Source of the DNA: an uncultured bacterium
GTDB lineage: Bacteria > Verrucomicrobiota > Kiritimatiellia > CAIKKV01 > CAIJXV01
DNA: 64,000 nucleotides
Direction of reading: 5' to 3'
Assembly: GCA_903824675.1 (NCBI GenBank)
Contig: CAIJXV010000020.1
Span: forward strand, 1-64,000
This document shows positions 18,019 through 26,999 of the stretch, one piece after another. The translations under genes were made by a program, and so were the position numbers. How positions within the stretch are numbered: the stretch's first letter is position 1; each line of letters opens with the position of its first letter. The notes under the pieces are model-generated. The model had not been told where the DNA came from. It did not search any database and worked only from the letters and a program-made list of their open reading frames with translations.

Positions 18019-19746
18019 TCACGCGCCATCCAATTTCCACATCTGATCCGGTAACCCTTTAGTGGTCGGCCAAGCAGCGCTGAAATCACCCCCCCGGACT
18101 TTCGCCTGCCCGGATCCGATTTCAAGTTGAACCCCCGTCGCCAGATTTCGTTGGACCAGGAAAATGCCATACAGCAAGGCCTTTTCAACCCCATCCCCCC
18201 GCCGATAATTCCAGACTTCATCCGGCTGGGCCAACCGTCCGGCTTCATCATAAATCGACTCCGCCTCCAGTTCATTCAGCCGGTCGCGAAGTTGATCCGC
18301 TGACCATTCGGCGGTGTCTTTCAAAAACACCGGGTTGCGTTCTCGGGCAGCCAACAAAAATGGCTCCGAATGGACTCGCGTCAAATCCCGGTAGGCATAA
18401 AAGGCCAGATCGGCGACCGGATTCCGATCCCGAATCGATTCCAGCCGGGCAATCACTTCGTCCCGTGTCATTCCGACGGTGATATTTAGCGGTTCCGACT
18501 CGGACATAAAGGTCTTCGTGCCCACGTCCGGTAGCTGCGGCACCACCCGGCAAAAACGAATCAGGCTTTCCATCGCCATCTCTTCGCGCAGACATTCACA
18601 GGCAAACTGCTGTTTCAGCAATTGGATATCCTCAGGCTTTTCCAGATCAACCCGGTTAGTCCGGATGTAGGACTCCAAATCATTGAGCACAATCCGGCTC
18701 TTAAAGCGGGTGGTACTGAACTCTTCCGGTTCGACTTCGGCCATGAGTTTCTCCCGGGTCGCATCCGTAACGAGAAAGGAACATCCGTTCTCGTAGGCAA
18801 AGGCCCCTTCCAACGGTAGATATTTTTCAACCCCGCCCACCGTCCATCGGAGTTGAAAACATTTCTGCAGATCCCGGTGATGCCGCAGGAAATTACCAAT
18901 GATTTCATCGGTCAAGCCGGTGACCAGGAAAGACCGAAGACGGGACCCCAGTCGGTCGAAAGCAGCGGGATTAATTGTTGCCCGGGGATATATGCGGTGA
19001 ATATGCCCGCTCTCGTGCGCCACAATGGTGACCTGCTCGTTCTCCAGGGCCCGCCGGGCTTGGGCTGACAGCGCCGTTCCATTGAACCACATCTTTTTGG
19101 TCACCAGCCGCCGGTTATTGGTCAGAATGCCATCCTCCAAAATAATGAAATTCTGGGAATGCAGGGGCGTCGCCAGGAGAAAGATGTCGGTCAGGGGAAT
19201 TCTCGCCACGATATGAAGCGCCGCGGCATACAGGGCGGACAGGGAAACGCATTCCCCGGCCCCCATCGTATAGCCCGGCTTGAACCGGAAGGCGTCCATG
19301 GCCTCAACCGTCTCGGTTTTCCAGTACGGAATGGTATCGCCGTCGTATTTATCCAGGCCGAAATGAGCACGGATGTCGATATCGAAATAATATTTATCGC
19401 CCTCATAACCAAAAAGGGCGTTTGATTGGGCCAGCGTCTCGGGATCCAGAACCATCCGAAACCGTTCGACTTCGCGGATCTGGGTGGTTAAACCCCAGGT
19501 GTCCAGATCGAGGTTAAAGGCATAATGCTCCATGATAAACTGTTTCAATCGGGTAATCCGCCGGTAGGGTTTCATTTTCTGAATACCGTCAAACCAGGGA
19601 TCTTCGCGCCAGCGCCAGATACGGGGAGACATCAGATTGGCCAGCAGCAGGCTGTACATCAACTCCGGAAAAACAAAGATTTCCATGTCCGAGAGCGTCA
19701 CCGCCGAGGATTGTTTTTCCAGTAGAATCTTTTTTTGCATAGTCAT
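18019..19746 (-). CDS. large hypothetical protein with transglutaminase-like core
   Basis: 575 residues with no signal peptide or membrane span. A segment at about 160-212 reads GAGECVSLSALYAAAL, then TPLHSQNFI and ILTNN, which fits the Cys-His-Asp/Asn order of transglutaminase-like cysteine proteases (Cys166, His196, Asn199 or Asn210). At 244-248 it also carries HESGH, which formally matches the HExxH zinc-protease motif but may be a coincidence in a beta strand. The C-terminal 150 residues are helical. It lies directly downstream of an MFS transporter gene (35-base gap). Function is unknown. Confidence 0.6.
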   Translation of the reverse strand: MTMQKKILLEKQSSAVTLSDMEIFVFPELMYSLLLANLMSPRIWRWREDPWFDGIQKMKPYRRITRLKQFIMEHYAFNLDLDTWGLTTQIREVERFRMVLDPETLAQSNALFGYEGDKYYFDIDIRAHFGLDKYDGDTIPYWKTETVEAMDAFRFKPGYTMGAGECVSLSALYAAALHIVARIPLTDIFLLATPLHSQNFIILEDGILTNNRRLVTKKMWFNGTALSAQARRALENEQVTIVAHESGHIHRIYPRATINPAAFDRLGSRLRSFLVTGLTDEIIGNFLRHHRDLQKCFQLRWTVGGVEKYLPLEGAFAYENGCSFLVTDATREKLMAEVEPEEFSTTRFKSRIVLNDLESYIRTNRVDLEKPEDIQLLKQQFACECLREEMAMESLIRFCRVVPQLPDVGTKTFMSESEPLNITVGMTRDEVIARLESIRDRNPVADLAFYAYRDLTRVHSEPFLLAARERNPVFLKDTAEWSADQLRDRLNELEAESIYDEAGRLAQPDEVWNYRRGDGVEKALLYGIFLVQRNLATGVQLEIGSGQAKVRGGDFSAAWPTTKGLPDQMWKLDGA

Positions 19747-19781
19747 TCAATTATCCCTATTGGGGATTAACTCTCAACCCA

Positions 19782-20984
19782 TTATTTTTCAGCACGTGCA
19801 TCCGCCAATAGCCGGACATCTTTCCCCCGCCAGGCAAACCACAGGGTTCCCAATACCCCAAATCCAAAAGCCACCAGCAGATTCAAACGGGGCGACACCA
19901 TCCAAAGCCAGGCGCCCCCAAAAGCGGCAAAGGCGACCAGCACATCCCGAATCAGGTAATAGAGTCCGAACATGGCCGCCTTGCGATCCTCGGGTGCAAG
20001 ATCCATGATCAATGCTTTGCGGGTCGGCTCACCGAACTCCTTCAACCCGCGGAGCACAAAAACCGGAATCACCGCCCACAACGACTGGGCGTGCAGTAAC
20101 GCCAGGGGAAAGCAGGTGAAAAAGCCGAAGGTGATCAAAACAAAGGGCTTTTTCCCAAACCGATCGGCCATGTATGCCACCGGCAGATAGACCAGAACCG
20201 CCGTCATATGTTCAACCGCAGAAAGCCATCCAAACGTCAATTCCGAGACATGTCCGGCCATCGTTCGCGTCACCCATATCACGACAAAAGCATCGGGAAT
20301 CCGTTCACAAAACCGGATCAAAATGTCTGAAAACAACAGGTTTCGCAAGGCCGGGGGCATCTCGCGCCAAAGCCGTAACGGGTTGGATTCCGGCGAGCGC
20401 CCCGTCCGGGTTTCGTCCTCGATCATCACCTGCTGTAGCACGGCCGCCACCAACGCCAAACCCAAGGCCAGAATAAACGCCGCACGCACGCCGTTTGCAA
20501 CCCCCCACAACGCAATGCAGACCCCGCCCAACACCGGCCCCAGCATCTTCGGTATCCGTCGCACCAGGGCCAGGGCGGACACGCCCAGGGTTCTCCGGTT
20601 TTTCGGGACGATCCGGGCCACTAAATCCATCGTGGCGGGTAGCGAAATCGCCGACCAGGAAATGAAAAAAGCCGCCCCGAGCAGTACGGCCCACCAGGTG
20701 GGAATCAGGATCACGCACAAATAGCCAGCCATGGAGAGAATATTGAAAACCAACAATGCACGTTTGGTTCCCAGCCGGTCATTCAGGTACCCACCCGGAA
20801 AAGAATATAGCGCCGACAGCAGATCATCCATCCCGGCCAAAATTCCGATCGCCAGAATGGCTGTGGAAGAGGCCGCCAATTCCTGGAGATACAGCGGCAG
20901 GAATCGCTCGGCCAGGTGCTCGCCCATGCCGACGAGCACCACCATGCCCAGAAGCCCGGCCATACTGCGCTTGTTGCTGCTCAT
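19782..20984 (-). CDS. MFS-family transporter
   Basis: 400 residues with about 12 membrane spans. The loop after helix 2 is GGYLNDRLGTKRALL, the MFS signature-like motif, and the second half has VAYMADRFGKKPFVL in the equivalent place, supporting the two-repeat fold. The substrate is not evident. It precedes the transglutaminase-like gene in the same direction. The 249-base gap to the divergent GH20-like gene holds a TTCGCGT/TTCGTAG-rich segment (about 21065-21090) and nothing else recognised. Confidence 0.88.
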   Translation of the reverse strand: MSSNKRSMAGLLGMVVLVGMGEHLAERFLPLYLQELAASSTAILAIGILAGMDDLLSALYSFPGGYLNDRLGTKRALLVFNILSMAGYLCVILIPTWWAVLLGAAFFISWSAISLPATMDLVARIVPKNRRTLGVSALALVRRIPKMLGPVLGGVCIALWGVANGVRAAFILALGLALVAAVLQQVMIEDETRTGRSPESNPLRLWREMPPALRNLLFSDILIRFCERIPDAFVVIWVTRTMAGHVSELTFGWLSAVEHMTAVLVYLPVAYMADRFGKKPFVLITFGFFTCFPLALLHAQSLWAVIPVFVLRGLKEFGEPTRKALIMDLAPEDRKAAMFGLYYLIRDVLVAFAAFGGAWLWMVSPRLNLLVAFGFGVLGTLWFAWRGKDVRLLADARAEK

Positions 20985-21233
20985 AGCTCTGAAAATAGCA
21001 TAAGCCCGTGGGGCGGCAACCGAAAATTAGAAATCGATGTCAGCCTTTATTGCAAACGATTAGTTTCGCGTCGTTCGCGTATTTCGTAGTGTATCTTCCC
21101 TTCCCAGAACACGAAGGCTTTCCCCGTTCCCAGATTTATCCTGCACCCGTTGCCCTACCAGCAAAAAGAATTCGCTTTACCCTCAACACTCGATTGTTAG
21201 ACTCATGCCATATCTGCTTAAGGAGATGCACCC

Positions 21234-22949
21234 ATGAAAACTTTGAGAATCCGAATTCTCTGCCCACACCTGCCCATCGTCCAATCGCTCAAAACCATCA
21301 CCCTGCGCGTACTTAGCGAACGAAACTGGCCCGCACCGGAATTCGTATCCGGCCCCGGAGCGACGGATCTGGAATGGGATCTGGTCAGCGGAATAGCGGC
21401 ACAGGGATTCCGCATCGAAAACGGCACGGCCGGGCAAATCCGGATCGTCGCATCCGACCCCCAGGGACTCGTTTACGGAATGGGCAAGTTCTTGCGCCGC
21501 ACTCGCATGGACAACGGTGAATTGAAACTCTGCCCCTGGCGGGGCACCTCCCTGCCCCGCTTGTCCATGCGGGGCATCTACTTCGCCACTCATTTCCATA
21601 ATTTCTATCAGGAAGCGCCTCTTGAGAAGGTCGAAGCCTATATTGAAGATCTCGCCCTTCAAGGCTTCAATGCCCTTAATGTTTGGTTTGATATGCACCA
21701 TTTCAAGGGCATTGACGACCCTGCGGCACAGGAGATGCTGACCCGCCTTAAAGCGTTGCTCCGGACCGCCCGGCGCGTCGGCATGTCGGCCGGAATCGGT
21801 TTTCTCGCCAATGAAGGCTATCGCACAACACCGGCCGCCTTGCGGGCCACCCCCACCGGTCGTGCCCATTATGGTGTGGAGGTCTGCGTGGCAACCCCCG
21901 AAGGCGAAGCCCTCGTCCTGAAGAATTTGCAGGGCGAGTTGGATGCATTCCGCGAGGTGGGCTTGGATTTCATCTGGCTCTGGCCCTACGATCAGGGCGG
22001 GTGTGCCTGCCCATCCTGCGGACCCTGGGGTCGCAAGGGCATGCTCAAGATTGGCGAAAAAGCAGCGCGATTGTTCCGGGATCGCTTCCCGGGTGGAAAG
22101 GTGATTTTCTCCACCTGGCTCTTCGATTACGGTAACGATCAAGGGGAATGGAACGGCCTCGCCAAAACCTTTTCCCCAAAACCGGACTGGGTGGACTATC
22201 TCTTGGCCGATTCCCACGACCGTTTCCCGAGGTTTCCCTTGGAACACGGAGTGCCGGGGGGGTTGCCCTTGTTGAATTTTCCGGAAATCAGCATGTACGG
22301 CATGCTCCCCTGGGGCGGCTTTGGCGCCAATCCGCTGATCCAGCGGTTTACCAACTTGTGGGGGGAAGTTGCGCACCTGGCAGATGGCGGGTTCCCGTAT
22401 TCCGAAGGCATTTTCGAAGATCTGAATAAAGCCGCTTATGCCCAGTTTTACTGGACCGGACAGAATGATTGCCGGGAAGCAATGGAGGAGTATTTCGAAT
22501 TCCAATTCGGCGCTGTCGATTTCGAAGCCTGCCGACGAATTCTCGATTTACTGGAAGCCAATCATGGGCCATGCTGGATGATCGGCGACATGGTCCGTCT
22601 GTGGGGATCGCCGACCGGCGGAATCCCGTTGCCCGGGTATCCCGAAGGCTCGATTCGTTTTCCTCGCCCGCAAGCCGATCAAGCGCGCGCAATCGAGGCC
22701 GTGGCATTATGTCGTCGGGTTGAATTGAGCCTGCCTGAGTGGGGACGAAAAAGCTGGCGCTGGCGAATCATCGCCTTGCGCGCCCTCCTCGACCTGGAAC
22801 TGCTCACCCATGGCGACAACCCCAACGAAGCCTGCCAGAAAGCGTTCTTGGAATTGCAGGACATTTATAGTGCAGAAAAAGGAGAGGCGGCCGTTTCTCC
22901 TCCGGTCAAAGGTGTTAACCGGATTGATGACTCCGCCAACTGCGAATGA
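21234..22949 (+). CDS. GH20-like / alpha-glucuronidase-like glycoside hydrolase
   Basis: 571 residues. The first 85 resemble the GH20/GH67 N-terminal domain (RIVASDPQGLVYGMGKFLR). A TIM barrel then starts at about 105 with LSMRGIYFATHFHNFYQEAP and contains FIWLWPYDQGGC at about 247, followed by CPSCGPWGRKG, a Cys pair that may bind metal. The canonical GH20 Asp-Glu pair is not obvious, so the exact family is uncertain. No signal peptide is seen, so it is probably intracellular. AAGGAG at 21220-21225 sets the ATG. Confidence 0.65.
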   Translation: MKTLRIRILCPHLPIVQSLKTITLRVLSERNWPAPEFVSGPGATDLEWDLVSGIAAQGFRIENGTAGQIRIVASDPQGLVYGMGKFLRRTRMDNGELKLCPWRGTSLPRLSMRGIYFATHFHNFYQEAPLEKVEAYIEDLALQGFNALNVWFDMHHFKGIDDPAAQEMLTRLKALLRTARRVGMSAGIGFLANEGYRTTPAALRATPTGRAHYGVEVCVATPEGEALVLKNLQGELDAFREVGLDFIWLWPYDQGGCACPSCGPWGRKGMLKIGEKAARLFRDRFPGGKVIFSTWLFDYGNDQGEWNGLAKTFSPKPDWVDYLLADSHDRFPRFPLEHGVPGGLPLLNFPEISMYGMLPWGGFGANPLIQRFTNLWGEVAHLADGGFPYSEGIFEDLNKAAYAQFYWTGQNDCREAMEEYFEFQFGAVDFEACRRILDLLEANHGPCWMIGDMVRLWGSPTGGIPLPGYPEGSIRFPRPQADQARAIEAVALCRRVELSLPEWGRKSWRWRIIALRALLDLELLTHGDNPNEACQKAFLELQDIYSAEKGEAAVSPPVKGVNRIDDSANCE

Positions 22950-22953
22950 TCGT

Positions 22954-23418
22954 TCAGTCGCTGTTACCATCCGGCACCTTTTTCGAATCCGGTTTCTGAT
23001 TGTTTACCACAAACCGTTTATCTGTTTTGCTGAGTTCAGTCCAGACGATGACGATGTCATTCGTCTTATTTCCAATTACAACCAAAGGGTTGTGGATAAT
23101 CATCTCCCCGGTCTCCTGCCGGACGAGACGGGTGCCGAAAAAGTCCAGATAGTAGTCCCCGCCGTTATGTCCGGTTATGCCTCTGACGCAGCCGTCCGCT
23201 GCGACGTCAAGTTCAAGTACTATGTTCGTGCCGGAGAACAACTCATCCGTTTTGTCTTTGCCATTATACACGGTGATTGAGATTAGCCCAGGGAATGGCG
23301 AGACATGAATCAGGACTTCACCCATTCCCATTGGAATGCGGAGATCCTTGGCCGGTTCGGCTCCCGTGCGTAACGTAAGCGCGAGGGTGGAAAGAATTAT
23401 TGCAGATAGTCTCTTCAT
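22954..23418 (-). CDS. small secreted hypothetical protein
   Basis: 154 residues: signal peptide of about 20 (MKRLSAIILSTLALTLRTGA), then a beta-rich domain (VLIHVSPFPGLISITVYN) and a polar tail. No family is recognised. Two starts are possible. An ATG at 23460 overlaps the antitoxin stop but adds 14 residues before the signal peptide, so 23418 is preferred. It converges on the GH20-like gene with a 4-base gap. It is the last gene of the small minus-strand accessory block. Confidence 0.55.
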   Translation of the reverse strand: MKRLSAIILSTLALTLRTGAEPAKDLRIPMGMGEVLIHVSPFPGLISITVYNGKDKTDELFSGTNIVLELDVAADGCVRGITGHNGGDYYLDFFGTRLVRQETGEMIIHNPLVVIGNKTNDIVIVWTELSKTDKRFVVNNQKPDSKKVPDGNSD

Positions 23419-23456
23419 CTTTTCTCGATACGAAGGCACTGCTCGCGGGCGGCGAA

Positions 23457-23729
23457 TCATCCTGCCTTTTCAATCAAACGGCCATTAATGTATTTATGCA
23501 GGATGCTGGAAATGAGTGTTTGGTAAGGTAACCCCTCATGGACGGCGGTTTTCTGAAAACGAATCAGGTCGCGTTCAGCCATCCGAATATTGACGCGTTT
23601 ATCCTTTCGGAGTGTTGCGCGGGCCGCATCGCGGTAACGAACCGCTTCGCGCGCAAAGTTCGGGATACGCTTCCATTCCCCCTTCTCAACGGAGTCCAGC
23701 AACCCCTTCTCGTCCTGTGTCAGCTTCAT
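23457..23729 (-). CDS. CopG/BrnA-type antitoxin
   Basis: 90 residues. The C-terminal ribbon-helix-helix is visible as KRVNIRMAERDLIRFQKTA followed by LPYQTLISSILHKYING, the pattern of CopG antitoxins of type II systems. The ATG overlaps the toxin stop (ATGA). Toxin first and antitoxin second is the usual order for brnT/brnA. Such antitoxins normally bind the toxin and repress their own promoter. Confidence 0.8.
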   Translation of the reverse strand: MKLTQDEKGLLDSVEKGEWKRIPNFAREAVRYRDAARATLRKDKRVNIRMAERDLIRFQKTAVHEGLPYQTLISSILHKYINGRLIEKAG

Positions 23730-24004
23730 TTTTCACCTCCCAAGTATATTTTCGTCATTTTACGACTGGGAATGATGGTTTTGAGAAAGATCCTCTCCTC
23801 ATCCTCCACGAATGGCACGAGGCAGGCGTACCCCTCCACATTCACAATAAATATCCTCTGCCCGGGGTACTGTTGCTTATTGGGGTGCTCGATTGTGTCG
23901 AGTAAACCTCCTTGCGACAGATGGAAGACAACATCCTCAAAAGCGACGCCTCGTTCCTGTTGTAGCCATTCATTCTTCTCATCATTCCAGTCGTATGGCT
24001 TCAT
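23726..24004 (-). CDS. BrnT-family toxin
   Basis: 92 residues of the BrnT type (RelE-like fold ribonuclease toxins). The N-terminus YDWNDEKNEWLQQERGVAF corresponds to the family's FEWDPxKxxxNxxKHGVSF. IFIVNVEGYACLVPFVEDEE and IFLKTIIPSRKMTKIY fit the central strands and the C-terminal basic helix. It lies just upstream of, and overlapping, the antitoxin gene. Local GC is lower than in the flanking housekeeping genes, which fits a mobile module. Confidence 0.78.
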   Translation of the reverse strand: MKPYDWNDEKNEWLQQERGVAFEDVVFHLSQGGLLDTIEHPNKQQYPGQRIFIVNVEGYACLVPFVEDEERIFLKTIIPSRKMTKIYLGGEK

Positions 24005-24116
24005 GATGCAAATGTATCACTATGTGTGCATTTTGGCAACAGGCGTCTTTGATTCATTTCCCTGGAAGAACGTTCAGGGTGTGGGTTGAGCTGGCCGCGC
24101 AGCGGACGGCGAATAC

Positions 24117-24187
24117 GCCCTAACTCGCTCCTCGTCAATTCCTATCCTGACTAACAACCTGTCCCTGTTCCCTTCTGTTGTTAGGCG
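24117..24187. repeat. attC-like imperfect palindrome A
   Basis: GCCCTAAC (24117-24124) and GTTAGGC (24180-24186) bound a 71-base non-coding stretch directly 3' of the small membrane protein gene. An inner perfect pair, CTAACAAC (24151-24158) and GTTGTTAG (24177-24184), shares the right arm. GCCTAAC and GTTAGGC are the classical outer boxes of integron recombination sites. The middle pairing is weak, so this is a candidate only. Confidence 0.35.
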
Positions 24188-24463
24188 CTATTGTAATTGT
24201 CTGTATGCTGTTTTGAAAAGCTTAACGCTTCGTGCGCCAAGCAGAATACCGAACAGGAGGGAAACGGACTCCGTGAGCCAGAATTCCATTGGATTATCTT
24301 GTCTCTCAACACACCCGGGCTGGTGCCGTGAGAAGCCCATCGTTTTATCTGTCTTCAGCCCAATGAAGAATACGCAAAACAACACGATAGCAAGCAGGGA
24401 TAGGGCAATCCCGGCGGCAATAGTCCGTCTCGGTCGGAGTGGCGACGATGTATCGGTATTCAT
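24188..24463 (-). CDS. small membrane protein
   Basis: 91 residues with one clear membrane span at about 16-36 (AAGIALSLLAIVLFCVFFIGL) and a second hydrophobic segment near 64-80 (VSLLFGILLGA). No family is recognised. The ATG at 24463 has an AGGA about 11 bases upstream; a GTG six codons earlier is possible. It is flanked on its 3' side by the attC-like palindrome and is one of several single-gene minus-strand units here. Confidence 0.5.
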   Translation of the reverse strand: MNTDTSSPLRPRRTIAAGIALSLLAIVLFCVFFIGLKTDKTMGFSRHQPGCVERQDNPMEFWLTESVSLLFGILLGARSVKLFKTAYRQLQ

Positions 24464-24567
24464 GCTGTTACGATTCCTCACGTTTGAAAGGAGCGTCGGG
24501 CGTAGCCCGTAAGCTCACTTGACTGGTTGGGATTATTTGCATATTTAATTTGGGATTGAGAATGCTG

Positions 24568-25122
24568 TCAAATTTGTCCTCCGCATGCAATGCGCAAGGC
24601 TCCGGTGGCGTTATGCACCGTAGTGAGAGGTGTAAAGGTCGCAGTGATGGTGTAAGTGGCGGCCGAAAGAGTCTCGATGTATAAACTGTCTGCCGTCAAA
24701 TAGCAGCCGTTCGTGCCCTGTGGTCGCGAGTTGATCCGTTCCGACCACCTCATTGAATCAGTACGCATTGTCACATCTATCAACGTCCTACCCACTTCGT
24801 CTGACGCGACAATGTGCAATGTACCGACTGGCGACTCAAATGGTGCGCCGATGACGTGTAAGTAAATCAGGCATTTTCGTTCTATGTCGGGTACGTGGGT
24901 TAGTGTGTACGTAGCAGAGAATGGCTGTTCTAGCGTGAACGTCGGGAATTGGATTTCATAGCCCTTGATTTTGGCCCAGAGAAATCTCAGGGATGTGTCG
25001 ACCATTATTCCATCGCCGGTATATGCGGCGATTTCTTTGGTCATGTATGCCCTTGGATGAGGAGACGAACATCCTGAAAGAGGTAGGCAGAGGGCAAGCA
25101 ACAGTCCGATAATTGGTTTCAT
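24568..25122 (-). CDS. lipoprotein of unknown function
   Basis: 184 residues. The signal peptide ends in the lipobox LSGC with Cys18 as the acylated residue, so the protein should be membrane-anchored on the exterior face. The rest is beta-rich with many Thr and Tyr; no domain is recognised. Base composition is lower in GC than the housekeeping genes. Downstream (24492-24515) a nested hairpin GAGC-GGGC-GCCC-GCTC is visible. Confidence 0.6.
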   Translation of the reverse strand: MKPIIGLLLALCLPLSGCSSPHPRAYMTKEIAAYTGDGIMVDTSLRFLWAKIKGYEIQFPTFTLEQPFSATYTLTHVPDIERKCLIYLHVIGAPFESPVGTLHIVASDEVGRTLIDVTMRTDSMRWSERINSRPQGTNGCYLTADSLYIETLSAATYTITATFTPLTTVHNATGALRIACGGQI

Positions 25123-25132
25123 ATAGTATTTA

Positions 25133-25212
25133 TCCCAACGCTCGCCTTGTACATCCGAGTGCCCGCAGCGGGCACGAGGTAGTGCACCAAGGCATTGTTT
25201 GCAGGGTTGTTG
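25133..25212. repeat. attC-like imperfect palindrome B
   Basis: TCCCAAC (25133-25139) and GTTGTTG (25206-25212) bound the element. Inside, GCCTTGTAC (25144-25152) pairs imperfectly with GTGCACCAAGGC (25182-25193), leaving unpaired bases on one side. At the centre is GTGCCCGCAGCGGGCAC (25159-25175). It fills most of the gap between the sialidase-like and lipoprotein genes. Outer, inner and central pairings in this order recall an attC site, but the right outer box is atypical. Confidence 0.35.
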
Positions 25213-25244
25213 TTTTGTTCAAGTCGTTACGTTGCCCCCTCGGT

Positions 25245-26216
25245 CTATTTTTCGAGGCGCCCCTCCCAGAAGACGATGGATTCGCGTTTCCAGGTGTAGG
25301 TTCCTGCGAATCCTTCGGGAGTGGCTATGACCGCGGGATAGGAATATTCGCCCGGGGCGATCTCAAGCTCGTAAGCATCCTGCCAGTTCTGTCCGCCGTC
25401 AAAGGATGCGGCGAGATTCAAAGGCGTTCTTGATCCCCAGTTCTTCGGCACCTTGTTGAAAGCCAGCAGGATGGTGCCATCGGGTGCTTTGTCGAGGTCA
25501 ATGCCGCTATTGTTATTGGGAAGGGGGGTGGGTCTCAGTTCGCACCAGGTGTTTCCGTAGTCGCTTGAGTCGCTGCGGCAGATGAATCCGCTTGAACTTC
25601 GGGTAAGCATGTGGACTTTCCCTGGCGATGATTCCCAAATAGTCGGCTGGATGGCCCCCTGACCGGTGATCAGTGTTCTATCCATAGTCACTTCAGGACT
25701 GGCCACCCAAGTGAGACCGCCGTCCTGGCTGCGGTCGGTCAGCACGCGCCACTTGTTACCGTTCTCAAGGGAATTTGGAGCGAGCCATGATCCGTCGGAC
25801 AGGATGATGGGCTTGTTCTTTACGGGGCCACGTCCGCCCATGTCACCTGGTACAAGTTCGCTTGGCCTACTCCATGAACAACCACCGTCAAGGGATTGGG
25901 TAACCCAGGTCCTCCAATGATCGCACCTTTCGCCTTCCTTGAAGAAGAGCAGGACTGTTCCGTTTTTCGGCTGGAAAAGAACGGGGTTCCAGTGGGAAGA
26001 GTTGCAGGCCCTTGCCCACTGTGCGGGTCGGCTCCAGATCCCCTCCTGATTACGGACTGAACCATAGATGGCCACATCAACCGCCCCCTCTTTCGTGCCG
26101 GCGAACCATGCGGCCAGATAGCGTCCATCCTGCAGCCGGAGAAGAGTCGAGGCGTGGGACTGTCCAACAAGGCCCGGATCGAAGATCCGTTTCTGACTTT
26201 TCAGCGTGAACTTCAT
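25245..26216 (-). CDS. sialidase-like (BNR/Asp-box) protein
   Basis: 323 residues of the six-bladed propeller type (BNR_2 family). Asp boxes S-x-D-x-G-x-x-W are visible: SLDGGCSW, SQDGGLTW, SDYGNTW and SFDGGQNW. The start has QSHASTLLRLQDGRYLAAWFAG, typical of exo-sialidase-like proteins that often act on sialic acids or other sugars. No signal peptide is present, so location is uncertain. The ATG at 26216 is chosen because MKFTLK begins the conserved part; a start 13 codons upstream is possible. Activity is not shown by sequence alone. Confidence 0.75.
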   Translation of the reverse strand: MKFTLKSQKRIFDPGLVGQSHASTLLRLQDGRYLAAWFAGTKEGAVDVAIYGSVRNQEGIWSRPAQWARACNSSHWNPVLFQPKNGTVLLFFKEGERCDHWRTWVTQSLDGGCSWSRPSELVPGDMGGRGPVKNKPIILSDGSWLAPNSLENGNKWRVLTDRSQDGGLTWVASPEVTMDRTLITGQGAIQPTIWESSPGKVHMLTRSSSGFICRSDSSDYGNTWCELRPTPLPNNNSGIDLDKAPDGTILLAFNKVPKNWGSRTPLNLAASFDGGQNWQDAYELEIAPGEYSYPAVIATPEGFAGTYTWKRESIVFWEGRLEK

Positions 26217-26257
26217 AAGGGTAAATGATCTTGACCGCACCTTCTCCAATTGCAAAC

Positions 26258-26324
26258 GTCAACGCTGAGCATTTTCTGAAGGCCATCCGCGGCCTTCGGA
26301 AATATGCTCCGGCGTTTTGTTGGC
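26258..26324. repeat. attC-like imperfect palindrome C
   Basis: GTCAAC (26258-26263) and GTTGGC (26319-26324) bound a long stem. AACGCTGAGCA and GAAGGCC on the left pair with GGCCTTC and TGCTCCGGCGTT on the right, with single-base bulges (one extra base beside TGCTC) around a loop ATCCGC. The bulged, nearly symmetric stem with short outer boxes is the strongest attC lookalike of the block. It sits in the gap 3' of the next minus-strand gene. Confidence 0.4.
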
Positions 26325-26375
26325 ATTATTTGTCTTCAACGAGCACTTGTCCAGTCCCCTCCTCTGATAAACGTT

Positions 26376-26999
26376 TCAGACGAGGACTTCCCATATCTCG
26401 CCGCCACCGTTGACAACGGTAACGAGGTAGTCCTTGATCTGCTTGCCTGTTAGGACTCCCTCGTGGACGACGTGATACTTGGGCGAACCGCTCTGGCTCG
26501 ACATGCCCTCGTTTGTTGGACGCAACGCCGCTGCTGTATTGTCGGCAATGCGATTCAGAACTGAATCAGCATGCGCATGGTCCCGATAGAACGTGTGTAG
26601 TCGCGCCTTCGAAAAGGTATGATCGTCCACGAGGTCGCCAGAGATGCACTTGCCGTACTGCTGTTTCACTTGACCCCATGCCAAAGACATCGTTCCCTCG
26701 TGGGCAGGCGAGCCTGCCTGTCTGGCCGCGTCCTTTATCCACGCGGGGACTTGATATGGAACTTTCTGTTTCTGTGAGTTGGGGGAAGATGTCTTTGCAT
26801 CTCCTGACTCCGGAAAGATATGGGCACCAAGCGCTGCAATCCCCGAGCCTACGAAGAACACAAAAACTACTCCGACGACTCGTTGTCCGACGGTCGCCTG
26901 CGCCTCTTTGTTGCAGAACGCCGCGACTACGGTGAGGACTACGATCCCTACACCTAGCGCACCCAGGATCCAACCGAGGATCTTTCGTAGTAATTGCAT
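26376..26999 (-). CDS. hypothetical protein with two N-terminal membrane spans
   Basis: 207 residues: hydrophobic segments at about 5-27 (ILGWILGALGVGIVVLTVV) and 38-58 (VVGVVFVFFVGSGIAALGA), then a soluble region with no recognised domain (LHTFYRDHAHADSVLNRIA). The ATG at 26999 is set by GGGAG about 8 bases upstream; the 17 codons before it read poorly. It is the first gene of the minus-strand accessory block and has lower GC than its neighbours. Confidence 0.5.
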   Translation of the reverse strand: MQLLRKILGWILGALGVGIVVLTVVAAFCNKEAQATVGQRVVGVVFVFFVGSGIAALGAHIFPESGDAKTSSPNSQKQKVPYQVPAWIKDAARQAGSPAHEGTMSLAWGQVKQQYGKCISGDLVDDHTFSKARLHTFYRDHAHADSVLNRIADNTAAALRPTNEGMSSQSGSPKYHVVHEGVLTGKQIKDYLVTVVNGGGEIWEVLV

